Source of the DNA: Echiichthys vipera
Lineage: Eukaryota > Chordata > Actinopteri > Perciformes > Trachinidae
Assembly: GCA_963691815.1 (NCBI GenBank)
Contig: OY829659.1
Location: forward strand, 28,252,170-28,316,169
DNA length: 64,000 nucleotides
Reading direction: 5' to 3'
The notes under the pieces are model-generated. The model ran no database searches and was not told the DNA's origin. It worked only from the letters and a program-made list of their open reading frames with translations. Below are positions 14,401 through 23,300 of this stretch, piece after piece. The first letter of the stretch is position 1. Every line of letters begins with the position of its first letter. The position numbers were made by a program, and so were the translations under genes.

Positions 14401-16444
14401 TTGAAAATAAAATTGTTAAGGATCCATCAAGTTAAACAGTCCGGCTGCTTAATCAGGACTGTGTGGGTGTGGTTTGATCGGATTTCATTGACAGTGCAAT
14501 ATAAACAAATAACCGACAAACTGTGATTAGTCTGAACCCCCTCCCTCATTCACTACTGCCCATATAACAGTCAAACATAATTTTGCTCCCTGTCTGGTGT
14601 GAACAGCTCGACTGACTGAAATGGGAGCCAAAATGCAAAGGAAGTGTTTTTCCATTCTATGATCTGGATCACCTGCTCTGAAGTGTCACACCGTGCAGCT
14701 TATCCTACCAACAGTGGGGTTTCAAACTAAATAAACACCTAGGTTTACGTGAGAAAGCGAGGGGCTAAAATACAACTTTAATTCCAACAACATAGGTTTT
14801 TTTCTAGGATGTCTGGTCATTTTAATAACATTACAGGTTTTTCCATGACTGGAAAACCAGTCTCTAAATTTCCAGGTTTTCCAGGACTCATGGGTACCCT
14901 GCATGCATGTCTTAATCGATTTCTACATTTTTAAAGATCTGTGTACCAGAAAGTTAACCTGACTCCTCCAGATGGATTGAAGGGGTGAAAATACTGGTTT
15001 CTGATTGGATAAACCATCTGTCTATCACCAACATACGGGCCAAATCAACCAATCAGATAAACGAAGCGTATGACGTACTAACACCGTGGAGGCAAAGCTC
15101 AGAAAGGAAACAACATGTGGGTAAAGGATATTTGTCGTTAGTGTAACATGAATTTACGGATCAAAGGCCCAATTTCAGGAGCCCGGTCCATATTCAACAG
15201 AAGAATCCTGAGAACAAAGAGTTAGTGAGCAGCTTGATCCATAGCTGCTCATCTCATCCGCGGAAGCCTCCATGTTATTTACACTGAACAGTCGCTTCTT
15301 GTTGCTTCGACTCGCCTCAACACTGATTCGGTTCGGTCTCTTGTCAAACTTCTCCAAATTTTCTCTGCCACACGTTACCAGACTGATCTGAGAGTAAAAT
15401 ACAATGGAGCTCAGAGATCAGGGTGGGCTCACGAGGCTACCAGAAAGTGGCACATTTTAAAAATGAATTTATTTTAATGAATTTATTTAATTTTTCAATA
15501 ATCGTAAAATTGCTGAATATCATGGCCCATAATTGGTCAATCACTACTTGTAAAGCTCTAGAAAAGACAATCCAGATAATTGTCACCAAAAGGTCACCAG
15601 ACTCACTGGATGTAGACCGGATGAAGCCTGCCATTGGCTGCCCGTTTCAGCCAGCATCCTCCTCCCGTTCAGCTATCTGCTATCTATTTTGCAAGGGCAC
15701 ACTCACTTCATCTGGGCTTAGCAGTTTCCAAGACTGTGATTGGTTTGAAGGAATACAAACAAGCCAGAACGTTTTTCCTCTATCCCAGAATGATAAGCAG
15801 TGCAGCCAGACCATACTCACAGCACTGTGGGGATAGGACTGGTCAGTCAAGTGACTTTGGCGCTACTGTAAAGAGAGTTAAATAATGTTAGTACAGGTGC
15901 AAGAATCTGAGAGCAGTCTCACCTCCTTGGCCATGTCTGTGTATTTCTGCTTCTCTTTGGGCTCCAGCACAGCCCACCAGTCAGCCAGGATCTTAGTGGC
16001 CCCGCGGTTATCCAAGCGAGGGTGTTCCTGACGCACCAGGGAACGGTGGCGTTTGCAGAAGAGGAGGAAGGCATTCATTGGCCGCCGTGCCCGCTGTTCA
16101 TTCGAGTCCTCCTCCACTTCCTCTGTCGTGCTTCCACACTGCACCTGTGACCCCTGGTCCTGGCCACACAGCACTGGCTGCTGGTAACAAACATTCATAA
16201 ACAATAAGAGGCAATGCTGTACCGCGTTCTGTTTCCCATCAACAGATGGGATTAAATTACCTGTCGAGCTATCAAACACACTCACCTTCTCCAGCTCCTC
16301 TTCATCCTCCTCTTCTTCCTCCTCAGAGAAATCCAGAGTCTTTTTGGAGAGAAGTGGGTGCCACTGCAGGCATTTGCGCTTGGGGCGCTTGCCAGTGACC
16401 TCCCCTGCAACAGGTGGCTCCTTACCCCTTCCTCCACCCTTCAT
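86..16444 (-). CDS. bbx: bbx, HMG-box transcription factor (12 coding exons, 3' part outside window)
   Basis: BBX (bobby sox homolog) is a nuclear HMG-box DNA-binding protein. The translated exons match remembered vertebrate BBX along its length: basic N-terminus (GKRPKRKCLQWHPLL), acidic run, HMG box (about residues 83-152, RPMNAFLLFCKRHR...), the conserved block after it (MPQLNFAMAD, GGLSMLLLAGEHAL), ALFQLAE-MCLASE, the SRKSERSCKGALYKTLVSEG block, FNSLPQYSP, and the basic VGSQKRKARKTKI block. Coding pieces are complement(16286-16444, 15923-16180, 12603-12807, 12451-12518, 12272-12346, 10137-10217, 8562-8627, 3892-4747, 3641-3773, 1022-1173, 748-837, 86-283). All junctions are GT-AG and phases add up, giving about 780 codons. 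The start is the ATG at 16442-16444, 13 bases inside its exon. The C-terminal exons and stop lie below base 1. Identification rests on remembered homology; the exon structure is read from the sequence. Confidence 0.93.
748..837 (-). CDS. bbx: bbx exon (SQKKTSFHKIVRKHKHKKEK)
   Basis: A 90-bp exon with acceptor TTTATATCAG and donor GTGAAC at 747. It encodes a very basic peptide matching the BBX FHKIV.K.KHKKEKP block. An AG closer to the coding block (821-822) was rejected because only the AG at 838-839 keeps the frame with the upstream exon. Confidence 0.9.
1022..1173 (-). CDS. bbx: bbx exon (FERKFNSLPQYSP)
   Basis: A 152-bp exon with acceptor TTGTCAG and donor GTACAA at 1021. It encodes LEEEFERKFNSLPQYSP and a lysine-rich tail, and ends in phase 1. 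The split Gly codon is completed by the exon at 748-837. Confidence 0.92.
1174..3640 (-). other. bbx: bbx intron
   Basis: Intron between the exons at 3641-3773 and 1022-1173. Apart from the microsatellite tract I see no gene or recognisable mobile element. The rest is AT-rich single-copy-looking DNA. Confidence 0.7.
1680..2508. repeat. Compound microsatellite/minisatellite in a bbx intron
   Basis: It starts with a G homopolymer (about 1674-1692), then long (TG)n with TC interruptions (1741-1860), then mixed TCTG/TGTG. A minisatellite follows, with a unit of about 36 bp built from TCTGGCTCTGTGTATG plus CTGT repeats and TTTC (about 2080-2385, roughly eight units). It ends in nearly pure (CTGT)n to 2480. 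Long Cys/Val/Leu/Ser reading frames here are by-products of the repeat. Confidence 0.97.
3641..3773 (-). CDS. bbx: bbx exon (KRGAIRASDHDANWSDDSW)
   Basis: A 133-bp exon with acceptor TGTCTGCAG and donor GTGAGT at 3640. Residues SDHDANWSDDSWTVPQIG and the following KKLKKSKSK match the BBX pattern. It starts with two bases completing a Gly codon and ends in phase 2. Confidence 0.9.
3892..4747 (-). CDS. bbx: bbx large central exon
   Basis: An 856-bp exon starting MCLASEAGK after an unusual TGGTAAG acceptor and ending ...LRANIDRG in phase 1 at donor GTATCC. It encodes a lysine- and serine-rich, probably disordered region with several basic runs, a block like the BBX SVFSTIEAVAKGAW motif, and the strongly conserved GSRKSERSCKGALYKTLVSEG. 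Confidence 0.93.
5270..5345. repeat. hAT-like repeat end (GGGGTGGGCGATATGG)
   Basis: GGGGTGGGCGATATGGCAAA and the following atatatc/acgattttatcac pattern match a common fish non-autonomous DNA-transposon terminus known from memory. The opposite end was not found nearby. Confidence 0.45.
5820..5880 (+). repeat. Fragment of SINE/LINE tail
   Basis: The segment ctccagccccccgcgacc...gttgaagatgaat repeats the 3' end of the SINE at 10808-11140 (cagcccccgcgaccacg...gttgaagatggatgg). It is a short truncated copy. Confidence 0.6.
6010..6150 (+). pseudogene. PIF/Harbinger transposase fragment (DDE_Tnp_4-like)
   Basis: The frame starting at 6010 reads CDKGYPLTEYLITPLANPAT followed by a stretch ending ARTRVTVERCFGL in pattern. 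This is the conserved C-terminal part of Harbinger/HARBI1-type DDE nucleases (GD.GYPL..YL.TP..NP....E..YN..H...R...ER.FG). The first aspartate of that block is present, but the N-terminal two thirds of the protein is missing. It lies tail-to-tail with a Myb/SANT-like piece on the minus strand, as expected for one decayed Harbinger element. Confidence 0.75.
6150..6314 (-). pseudogene. Myb/SANT-like second protein of a Harbinger element (fragment)
   Basis: The minus frame reads a basic start, KKRHFSNTQIGILTSEMEQN, KDVLFG, and WKRITEAVN. This is the pattern of Myb/SANT-like (NAIF1-type) domains that accompany Harbinger transposases (F...E...L..EV...K..LFG......K...W..I..AVN). The frame past the domain is antisense to the transposase piece, so the real coding part ends near 6150. 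Confidence 0.6.
6730..7156. mobile_element. 427-bp non-autonomous DNA transposon, 8-bp target duplication
   Basis: The left end CATAGACTGTATATAAAGAT and the right end ...CTATATACAGTCTATG are terminal inverted repeats. The flanks are atatacac (6722-6729) and atatacaa (7157-7164), an 8-bp duplication with one mismatch. The first bases CATAGAC are shared with the larger element at 54314-56219. There is no coding potential. Confidence 0.8.
7342..8310. repeat. hAT-like repeat with nested inverted-repeat element
   Basis: The left end agggatgcaccaacttatc resembles fish hAT termini. The right part (aggccatcagccaaat, cagaatttcacaa) is shared with 14362-14390. The element at 7628-8172 sits inside it. 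Confidence 0.45.
7628..8172. mobile_element. Inverted-repeat element, family A copy 1
   Basis: It runs from aaggttgaatatggagaatg to ccatattcaacctt, so the ends are inverted repeats. The interior (gcagaacacctccatctagtgtc, tcgggttgccaggttgg, accaccctggcaaccagcaa, ccctcaaaacgcc) recurs at 23946, 41971 and 61614. Confidence 0.75.
8562..8627 (-). CDS. bbx: bbx short symmetric exon (ALFQLAE)
   Basis: It encodes 22 residues ending CGQSALFQLAE and joins directly to MCLASEAGK of the next exon, as in BBX. The acceptor is TGTGTTCACAG and the donor is GTAAGG at 8561. It is phase 0 on both sides. Confidence 0.88.
9550..9655 (+). pseudogene. Possible diverged 5S rRNA-like sequence
   Basis: The segments tctgatcctctgaagttagc, cgcctggttaatagttgg and ccaccagcttggtgag line up in order with the internal 5S rRNA promoter region (TCTGATCTCGGAAGCTAAGC, GCCTGGTTAGTACTTGG, GACCGCCTGGGAA). 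There is an insertion of about 8 bases between the first two blocks, and the 5' third is not recognisable. It is most likely a pseudogene or part of a 5S-derived SINE. Confidence 0.35.
10137..10217 (-). CDS. bbx: bbx short symmetric exon (81 bp)
   Basis: It encodes 27 residues including SGTIPNRVPDMTESRVKSAP, which resembles the remembered mammalian stretch SSGTCRPDVSESPELRQKS. The acceptor is CAATCTTCAG and the donor is GTATGA at 10136. It is phase 0 on both sides. Confidence 0.8.
10218..12271 (-). other. bbx: bbx intron
   Basis: Intron holding the SINE at 10808. The plus-strand frame at 11170-11754 has no recognisable domain and I do not call it. Confidence 0.65.
10808..11145 (+). repeat. 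tRNA-headed SINE with LINE-like tail
   Basis: An A-box-like tagcactgtcgcc and a B-box-like ggttcaaatccc precede the widespread fish repeat body (ggagtttgcatgttctcccc, cacagtccaaagacatgcag, ctctaaattgcccgtaggtg). It ends gttgaagatggatgg. Confidence 0.8.
12272..12346 (-). CDS. bbx: bbx short symmetric exon (75 bp)
   Basis: It encodes 25 residues (IPSSTKPSLPDTASEGK...DEQE) between acceptor AACTCTCTAG and donor GTGTGT at 12271. It is phase 0 on both sides. Amino-acid similarity to known BBX is weak here, so the call rests on splice sites, phase and position between confident exons. Confidence 0.72.
12451..12518 (-). CDS. bbx: bbx short exon (MGGLSMLLLAGEHAL)
   Basis: A 68-bp exon with acceptor TTTGTCAG and donor GTAGGT. 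It starts with the last two bases of the split Asp codon and ends in phase 0. The block PTKMGGLSMLLLAGEHAL is nearly identical to the remembered BBX sequence. Confidence 0.92.
12603..12807 (-). CDS. bbx: bbx exon, end of HMG box and following conserved domain
   Basis: It begins YKDAFMKANPGYKWCPTT, the last part of the HMG-box helix 3 region, and ends MPQLNFAMA. The acceptor is TTATTTCAG and the donor is GTGTGT at 12602. It ends in phase 1, and the split codon is completed as Asp by the next exon. Confidence 0.93.
12808..15922 (-). other. bbx: bbx intron
   Basis: Large intron with the family B element, a repeat end near 14170-14400 shared with 8.2 kb, and a hAT-like terminus near 14860-14900 (ccaggttttccaggactc). 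I see no other gene in it. Confidence 0.6.
13151..13745 (+). mobile_element. Harbinger-like element, family B copy 1 (595 bp)
   Basis: The ends are gagcctactcacactgtcc and ggacagtgtgagtacgctc, near-perfect inverted repeats, flanked by tga on both sides (13148-13150, 13746-13748). Inside, a short frame from 13437 reads KGSHWCDAEVECLLQIWSD, the start of a Myb/SANT-like (trihelix) domain, then hits a stop. A 3-bp target duplication plus a Myb-like piece fits PIF/Harbinger. Related copies are at 37025-37512 and 57313-57381. Confidence 0.75.
15923..16180 (-). CDS. bbx: bbx exon with most of the HMG box
   Basis: It encodes RARRPMNAFLLFCKRHR and the following helices to TDMAKE. The HMG box is cut by the intron just before YKDAF in the next exon. 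The donor GTGAGA starts at 15922. Two in-frame acceptors are possible: TTACCAG ending at 16181 (used here) and TCACAG ending at 16145. The second would remove 12 residues and make the junction read EK-VQ, which is closer to the remembered mammalian protein, but it has a poorer pyrimidine tract. Both keep phase 0. Confidence 0.9.
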
Positions 16445-16457
16445 GGTACTACCGCAC
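16286..16457 (-). CDS. bbx: bbx first coding exon
   Basis: The acceptor is TTTTTCAG ending at 16458, followed by 13 bases of 5' UTR and then the ATG at 16444-16442. It encodes 53 residues: a glycine/lysine-rich start, the basic nuclear-localisation-like GKRPKRKCLQWHPLL, and an acidic stretch (DFSEEEEEEDEEE). The donor GTGAGT starts at 16285. It ends in phase 0. Confidence 0.92.
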
Positions 16458-16984
16458 CTGAAAAACAACAGATTGGGCACACCATTAGTCACACCGTATC
16501 GATATAAAACATGCACAGTATGTGCACCATTAGTTATGTATTATCTAATGGAAGCAGAGATACGTACATGCTGCATAAATAGTTCATTTCGATGTTTGTA
16601 ATTGCAAGTGCGATAAGAACTAATGACAAGTAGGTTTGCAAAATAGGCACGGATAAATGTGCTTTTTCAGTGCTGCAACGATTATCAAAAATACGATTGG
16701 CAAAATGATTGAAACTCCAGCTGTGGTAAAATAAATGATGAATACTAAAATGGGGGCAGATCTCAAATAAGACATAATACAAGTGGGATTGATTTAAAGC
16801 TCAGGGTCTCTTTAAACCTCTCAACTGTAGCTTATGTCTATATATGGTTTCATTTAACATGAGCAAGGGAAGAAGCCAAATTACATCTCACACTGACCAT
16901 TATTTCATTAGCCTGAATTTACTTTGCTAATTTTCTCCCTTAAAGTGAAATTCCAGCACAAAATCATCCCATGGTCTTTTCCGG

Positions 16985-17465
16985 CACTCACACTCATCAA
17001 ATAAGCCATCAAGGCAGTTTTTTTACGGTATGAAATATTAACGGAGAAATCCAGGAGAGTTGCTAACAGACGGACACGGCTAACAATGATTAGCTCGGGA
17101 CAGCACAGTGAATTAAAACATCTTTTTTAACCACTAATACTGCTGAAAATAACAGCAAACCTCTGCAGCAGCATGATAAGAGTCCTTACACAGAAAACAA
17201 AGCACCAACGGGCTCCTTCCTTTGGGATTGACTCTGGTAATCCACTTGAATGGACTTTACTATGAGAGGAGCTGGTACAGGGGCCAGTAGGTAAGTCTTT
17301 AAAACACTCTTTTAATAAACTCTGGGTTCACTAAATACGTAGTTGGTTCTTTGTTTTCTGTGTAGGGACTCTTCTCATGCTGCTGCATAGGTTTGCTGTT
17401 ATTTTCAGCAGTATTAGTGGTTAAAATAGACGTTTTCATGCCTTCAGCATACTGCCCCGAGCTAA
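16985..17465. repeat. Palindromic repeat, family C
   Basis: The stretch 17120-17215 (aaccactaatactgctgaaa, acagcaaacctctgcagcag, acacagaaaacaaag) returns as its complement at 17350-17420 (ctttgttttctgtgtaggg, atgctgctgcataggtttgc, tcagcagtattagtggtt). The two arms face each other around a spacer of about 100 bp. A single arm recurs at 26100-26320. Confidence 0.8.
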
Positions 17466-18143
17466 TCCGTGGATTTCACTATAATTATTATTTGTTTATA
17501 CAGTATATGTGTATTTTGATTTGTGCTGTCAAGGCACTTTATAAACTAATGTTTTTAAAGGTGCTATACAAAAAAAGTTATTGTGATTATGCCAATGTAA
17601 TTTAGATAGATAGATCTTTTAAAACCTAGGTCACCCCTCATTACATTGTGGGATGTAGACTGTAGAGCACTAGGTAGCAAGAAGGAAGTGACACGGCTTG
17701 GCTTTTACCTCTGTAAGTAAGAAAATCTTAACTTTGTGGATTGTTGGAATTTGAAGCTAGTACACAAGAAAACATCAAAGGTTTAAATCAGACAAACAGG
17801 GTCTGGAGAAAGTAGGCTACACTTCTGTTACCGCTCCAAACAAGAGCGGCACAAGATCACCAATAGACTTGGTGCTTTCTTCTAGCTTTCCTTGGAAAGT
17901 TTCATTGCGAAAAAGATAACAGGAACAAAGTCACAACAGAAGGGGGTCAGTTAGTTGAACACCACAAGGGCTGCTGCATTCAATCCAGTCAATAGTTATG
18001 TAGAGTGATTCATGAGTGAAATATTTCCTTGATTCTATTGGAAAGAGTTACGTAAGGAATAAGGAGAATTGAAGACTTTAAAAAAAACAATAATTGGATT
18101 TGCTGTGGATCTTTGATCCTTGCCCTCTCAAGTGTCCTTTAAT

Positions 18144-18838
18144 CAGGGTTCCTACACCATTTCCATTTCTAAATTCCACACTTTTTCAGACTCAAATTTC
18201 CAGACTTCTCAGAGGATTTTTCAGTCAAAAATAAACATCTGAACAGTAATTGTTACTAATTACAAGACATTTTTACATACGTATTGTAGCTCATATAAGT
18301 GAATGAACTCAAAACCAAGACATATTCAATGCACAGCCTTTTATTCAAGCTAAATGCTAAAAGAGTGAAATTAATAACCGAACCTGTAACACTACAGACA
18401 GGAACAGCAGAGATGGACAATTAACCAGGAACTACAGAAGAAAACATAAGTCTGTGCTTCATTGGCTTTTGATGGAGTAAACATACTGTAAATAAAGAAA
18501 ATAATAATAAATAAAAGAAATCATAAATAAAATGTAGACATGTATGGAATAAATTCAATAAATGAGAATCGCAGTCGCACAGTGAACTGTAACCATGGTA
18601 ACCCGACACCATTCTACAGCCAGCTTCATTAGTTTGGTGTCATTTACAGGTCGGCTGTGTTTTGTTAGTAAACTTGTTTTGATTTGTATACATTCATATA
18701 TTTTATTTTAGAAAGTGAGAGAATAGTCTAGAAACAACAAACATTTTTCCAAACTCCTTTCCCTTTTCCCAAACTTATCCAGACCTGGAAATTACTCTAA
18801 TTCAATTGCAGACTTTTCCAGACTGCGTAGGAACCCTG
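18144..18838. mobile_element. hAT-like non-autonomous element
   Basis: Starts CAGGGTTCCTAC and ends GTAGGAACCCTG, a 12-bp inverted repeat of hAT type. The subterminal regions both carry ttccaga/tttttcagac motifs. The interior is AT-rich and non-coding. I do not see an 8-bp flank duplication. Confidence 0.65.
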
Positions 18839-19833
18839 TTTCATGGACTGAAGCTGTTGTACACCAAATCTTTCAGTTTAATAATGTCAAAAGGTGACTG
18901 AGAGAAGTCAAATTGCACCTGGACTCGTCTCACCTTGATGAACTATATTCAACTTAAAGTCTCTCTAATTAAAAACCAAGTGAGGGTTGTTTACAACATA
19001 AGCACCAAATCACAGCCATGTTGTCTTTTCATCAATGTTCTGCACACATATAACTCAGGAGAATTACTGAATATTGGTAATTAAGGAACTCTGTAAATGA
19101 CCCTTTATTGGTTTGCATTTGTCACTATGTTTACACAGGTTCTGTATCTATGACACACATGAAATTAGCAGCCAATGAATGAATGGCTCAATGTATTATT
19201 GGAGCATCACCCTGACTAGTGACAGAGTACATATTTATGATAGCTGAGTGGGAAACAGGGATACTTACTGAAGAAAAAACTATGGAAATGCTGTATGAGT
19301 GATGAAGATGGATCTGCCACAGCCTTTGTCATGCAATGACGATGACCTATAAAATACAAGACAGGTTCTCAGTCGTGCGTTACACTGTCATCTCTGCAAT
19401 CATTTCCCAACAACATGAGCTGGCTGCAGGAAAAATGTGTGCAAAGCAACTTTGATCGAGCAGTGATGGACACCGCACAACACGAGAGCTCGTTAGATTC
19501 AAAGTACGGTGGGACATTTTGTCTGATCTCATTACTGATCACTTCAATCGTGCAGTCGATCCGCCCTTGTGGCCAAAACCAAAACACGAAGGCCAAAGCC
19601 CTGCGACCACTGGATGCATAGCATACATTATACATTGGAAATTAAGCAGTTGCAGCGAGTATTATGCTGCGCAGAGCTTTAACGTCGGTTGTGTTCTCAG
19701 GTGAAACTGCTGATGCCCGATCGGACTGTGTGTGTCTTGGGAGTGAAGTCCCGGTCTACTCTATCGAGCTTCTCACGCACAATAACAGCACAATATGTGT
19801 GAGCTAATGCGAATAAACGATACGTTCGCCTAC

Positions 19834-20460
19834 CTAGTGTGCTCCTGTCTCTAAGCACAAGTTTTCATCTCCGTGCAAAATGTCGATGTGAGCTGACAAG
19901 ACAGACAAGCCGAATGAGAGTCCATCTTGCTTTGGTTCGGACGAGAAACCCCAAGTACAGTACAGTAGTGGGGAGATTTCCCTCCTGTCAAACTCTGCGA
20001 TGACAATGTCGTCGAAATGTCCGCCACTCCGAGGAGAAAGCGTCCACGGTGATTAATTAAAGTGGGGCTGTTCTGCGCAGGCACATGCATCTGTGGACAC
20101 TGTTTCTCCGGGCACTGGCTCCATTTCCTACCACTGTTACTAGGAATAAAAGTAGCTAGTTAGCTTGCTAGCTTTACGGCTGCTAACTGGACGTGTCACG
20201 GTTTTAACATTCAGTGGTTTCCGAAACAGTATACTTGAGCAGCTGCTGTCTGAAGTCACGGGCTAAACTGTGTGTGTATGAAAATACGGGTTAGTGCCGT
20301 GGCTCCTGTTCGGGGTTGTGTCTGTGTGTGATGCGGAGAGGAGGAGGAGGGGGTGCATCTCACTGACTAACATTTATTTTACACGGCCAATTCAAACAGG
20401 AGTGCGGACATATTTAAGCATCACATAAACAGTGACAACAATGGAGGGTGCATAACGTTG
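19834..20460 (-). promoter_or_regulatory. Possible bbx promoter / non-coding first exon region A
   Basis: The region is clearly richer in CpG than its surroundings. On the minus strand a donor-like TAG/GTAGGC lies at 19834/19833. It sits upstream of the first coding exon, whose 5' UTR begins at a splice acceptor, so at least one non-coding exon must lie to the right. No transcript data are available and this is inference. Confidence 0.3.
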
Positions 20461-21397
20461 GTTATCAGTGTCGATGGGAAACAGCCCCGTCCAAAGGAGA
20501 GCAGGCGGACATCATGTCCGGAGCAGCGACAAGAAGCATTTCTCCGAGTGACTGGCTGAGAGGTGGAGAACGAAGAAAACCGGGTTTGAACGGGAAATCA
20601 GTCAAAGCGCAAGTTCTCTGTCATGGAGGCGCCCTTAATGTCTGAACATACCTCTGATATCCTGCTCAAGTACCGAGGGGGGCCACTCATCATTGGTGCC
20701 GTCCACCTTTGTAACTTATTGACACATCATAACAGTTCACACTGGCAGTCCAAACACAGCCGCGTCAAGCGTGCCCACACGAGACACGCGCACACCGGAA
20801 GCACAGCAACGTGTGACAAGAATAAAGACCGCGCTTAGAGCAGGGCCCTCTTGTTCTACAGTATTAACCGTGTTTTATTATAATAATAATAATAATGTAA
20901 TTAGCAGAGTATAAGGATGTACTAACAAAATAAAAATAAAAGGTGTCTACTCTAGGCAAAATGTCTCAACTGTTTATTATGAACTAGATTTTAAAGTTTG
21001 AAAATGGAGAAGGGCAGTATTAAATAAGTTATTCTTCTTACTACTCCTTTTCGGACATGTTAAACTGTTTAAATATTTTGTGTTTTATTACTGGCAAAAA
21101 ACAAACAAAACAACAAAATAAATGTTATTGTGATTGTGTTATTATTAATGTTTGTTGGTTAATTTTTTATTTTTTTTCCTTTTCTTTACAATATTTATAT
21201 TTGTGTTGTTAGTCCTTTCACATATTAAAAAAGCTGCATGTACATTAGAAGCCTTTTATGTTAACCTGCTGTTGTGCTTATGTTGGCAAGTGTATTTGGA
21301 AAGTGCCTTTCAACCACAAGGCAATTATTTTACATAATACATCTAATGAACTCAGACAACACATTAAAAGGGATTTTTAAAAGATTAAAATAAACTT

Positions 21398-22356
21398 TTA
21401 TTATATTGGTAAATCGTCATTTACTGAACTGTTATATTACTAAATCATCATTTTACTGAATTGTTATATTAGTAAATCATCATTTTAACTGTTATATTAG
21501 TAAATCATCATTTTACTGAACTGTTATATTTGTAAATCATCATTTTACTGAACTGTTATATTAGTAAATCATCATTTAGTGAACTGTTGTATTAGTAAAT
21601 CATAATTTTACTGAACTGTTATATTAGTAAATCATCATTTACTGAACTGTTATATTAGTAAATCATCATTTTACTGAACTGTTATATTAGTAAATCATCA
21701 TTTACTGAACTGTTATATTAGTTAATCATCATTTTACTGAACTGTTATATTAGTAAATCATCATTTACTGAACTGTTATATTAGTAAATCATCATTTTAC
21801 TGAACTTATATATTAGTAAATCATCATTTTACTGAACTGTTATATTAGTAAATCATCATTTTACTGAACTGTTATATTAGTAAATCATCATTTTACTGAA
21901 CTGTTATATTAGTAAATCATCATTTTACTGAACTGTTATATTTGTAAATCATCATTTTAACTGTTATATTAGTAAATAGTCATTTACTGAACTGTTATAT
22001 TAGTAAATCATCATTTTAACTGTTATATTAGTAAATCGTCATTTACTGAACTGTTATATTAGTAAATCATCATTTTAACTGTTATTTTAGTAAATCATCA
22101 TTTTACTGAACTGTTATATTAGTAAATCATCATTTTACTTCACAGTTATATTAGTAAATCATCATTGTAACTGTTATATTAGTAAATCATCATTTTACTG
22201 AACTGTTATAATAGTGAATCATAATTTTACTCAACTGTTATATTAGTAAATCATCATTTTACTGAACTGTTATATTAGTAAATCATCATTTACTGAACTG
22301 TTATATTAGTAAATCATCATTTTACTGAACTGTTATATTAGTAAATCATCATTTTA
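21398..22356. repeat. AT-rich minisatellite, about 30 units of 31-32 bp
   Basis: The unit is close to actgaactgttatattag plus taaatcatcatttt. Variants lack one T or the actga segment (tttaactg). Unit identity is high and the array ends sharply at gggtctactcagcc. Some shorter units occur as blocks, suggesting local duplication of unit groups. Confidence 0.97.
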
Positions 22357-23047
22357 AGGGTCTACTCAGCCCCAGTCCTTCTCACCATCTTCCTTTCCTC
22401 CCAGTGTGGGGGACTTCTTTATGCATGATTCACTGATATGGATGAATATGAAAATATGAAGCCCTTTTTTAAAGCCTGCTGATGCGTCTGTGTAAGAAAC
22501 TCCTGTTAATTTGTGTTGAAGTAGAGGAGAGCACAGATGAACGTGGAGTCAGAAATATGTTTGTCAAACATTATTTTTCATTTCAATCATTTCTGTTTAG
22601 ATGTTAATCTAAAATGGGAAGAATATGAAGTTTGAAATTACATTTGTCCAGTTTTGAACCATTTAGGGTTTTTATTTATTGTTTTCAACATCAATTCAAG
22701 TCAATGCTTTTATTTTCATAATGCAAAGCGGAAGTGAGCTTTGTTATTCTGTGTACTTTACAATCGTAGAGAAACGCAGCACTTAGATGATGAATTTTAC
22801 TGTCGGCGAAGGCGACACATTAAACGACCTCCACCCACCAAAGTAACAGCACCACGCGTGAACTGTGGCACAAATACGGACTTGTTCAGTCATATAATGT
22901 GAGAGAAATCACTTTCGTTTTCCTCGAGGTGGGAGAACATTCTCCTCTCAGCTAGCCGATATCCCTCCCCTCCCCCGGTTTGCAAAGTGCTCATAGCCAG
23001 ACTGGCCTGTACTCGCTAACAACATCCCTGACTTAACTTCACCTTAC

Positions 23048-23300
23048 CGCGCTATCCGACCCACAGAGTCACGGGAGAGCTGCGGGCTCCATCCCAAAAC
23101 AGCGATGAGGACGTCCTGAACGCCTCTGCCAGTCCATCTCAGTTTAGTAACTACTTGTTTCCTGGGTGTTTGTGCGCGTGATAACTGACAGAAATGTGAC
23201 AGAGACGTATGACGGTAGTTCGGCGGCGGTAACAGACCTGTCAGTAGCGATGCAGTCAACGGGCGCTTAAATCTTCTTAAAACAGCTTTAACCGTGAAAT
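23048..23300 (-). promoter_or_regulatory. Possible non-coding first exon / promoter region B
   Basis: The stretch 22780-23290 is CpG-rich compared with its surroundings. On the minus strand it ends at a strong donor, GCG/GTAAGG (23048/23047). The frame in it (23044-23322) shows no domain. It could be the most upstream bbx exon or a separate minus-strand transcript start. Confidence 0.35.

Larger units (their letters stand above)
16458..23047 (-). other. bbx: Upstream region / 5' UTR intron of bbx
   Basis: Holds families C and hAT, region A and the minisatellite. Frames at 19369-19635 and 20448-20838 have no domain I can name. Confidence 0.5.

Noticed and set aside
15423..15885. Plus-strand frames near 15.4-15.9 kb
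   Set aside because: They contain low-complexity stretches and no motif, and are probably chance frames in an intron.
19369..19704. Overlapping frames on both strands with coding-like GC content
   Set aside because: No domain recognised. They may be part of an exonised or retroelement fragment, but nothing supports a call.
21398..22356. CRISPR-like array of regularly spaced repeats
   Set aside because: Units are contiguous without unique spacers and lie in a vertebrate gene region. It is a minisatellite.
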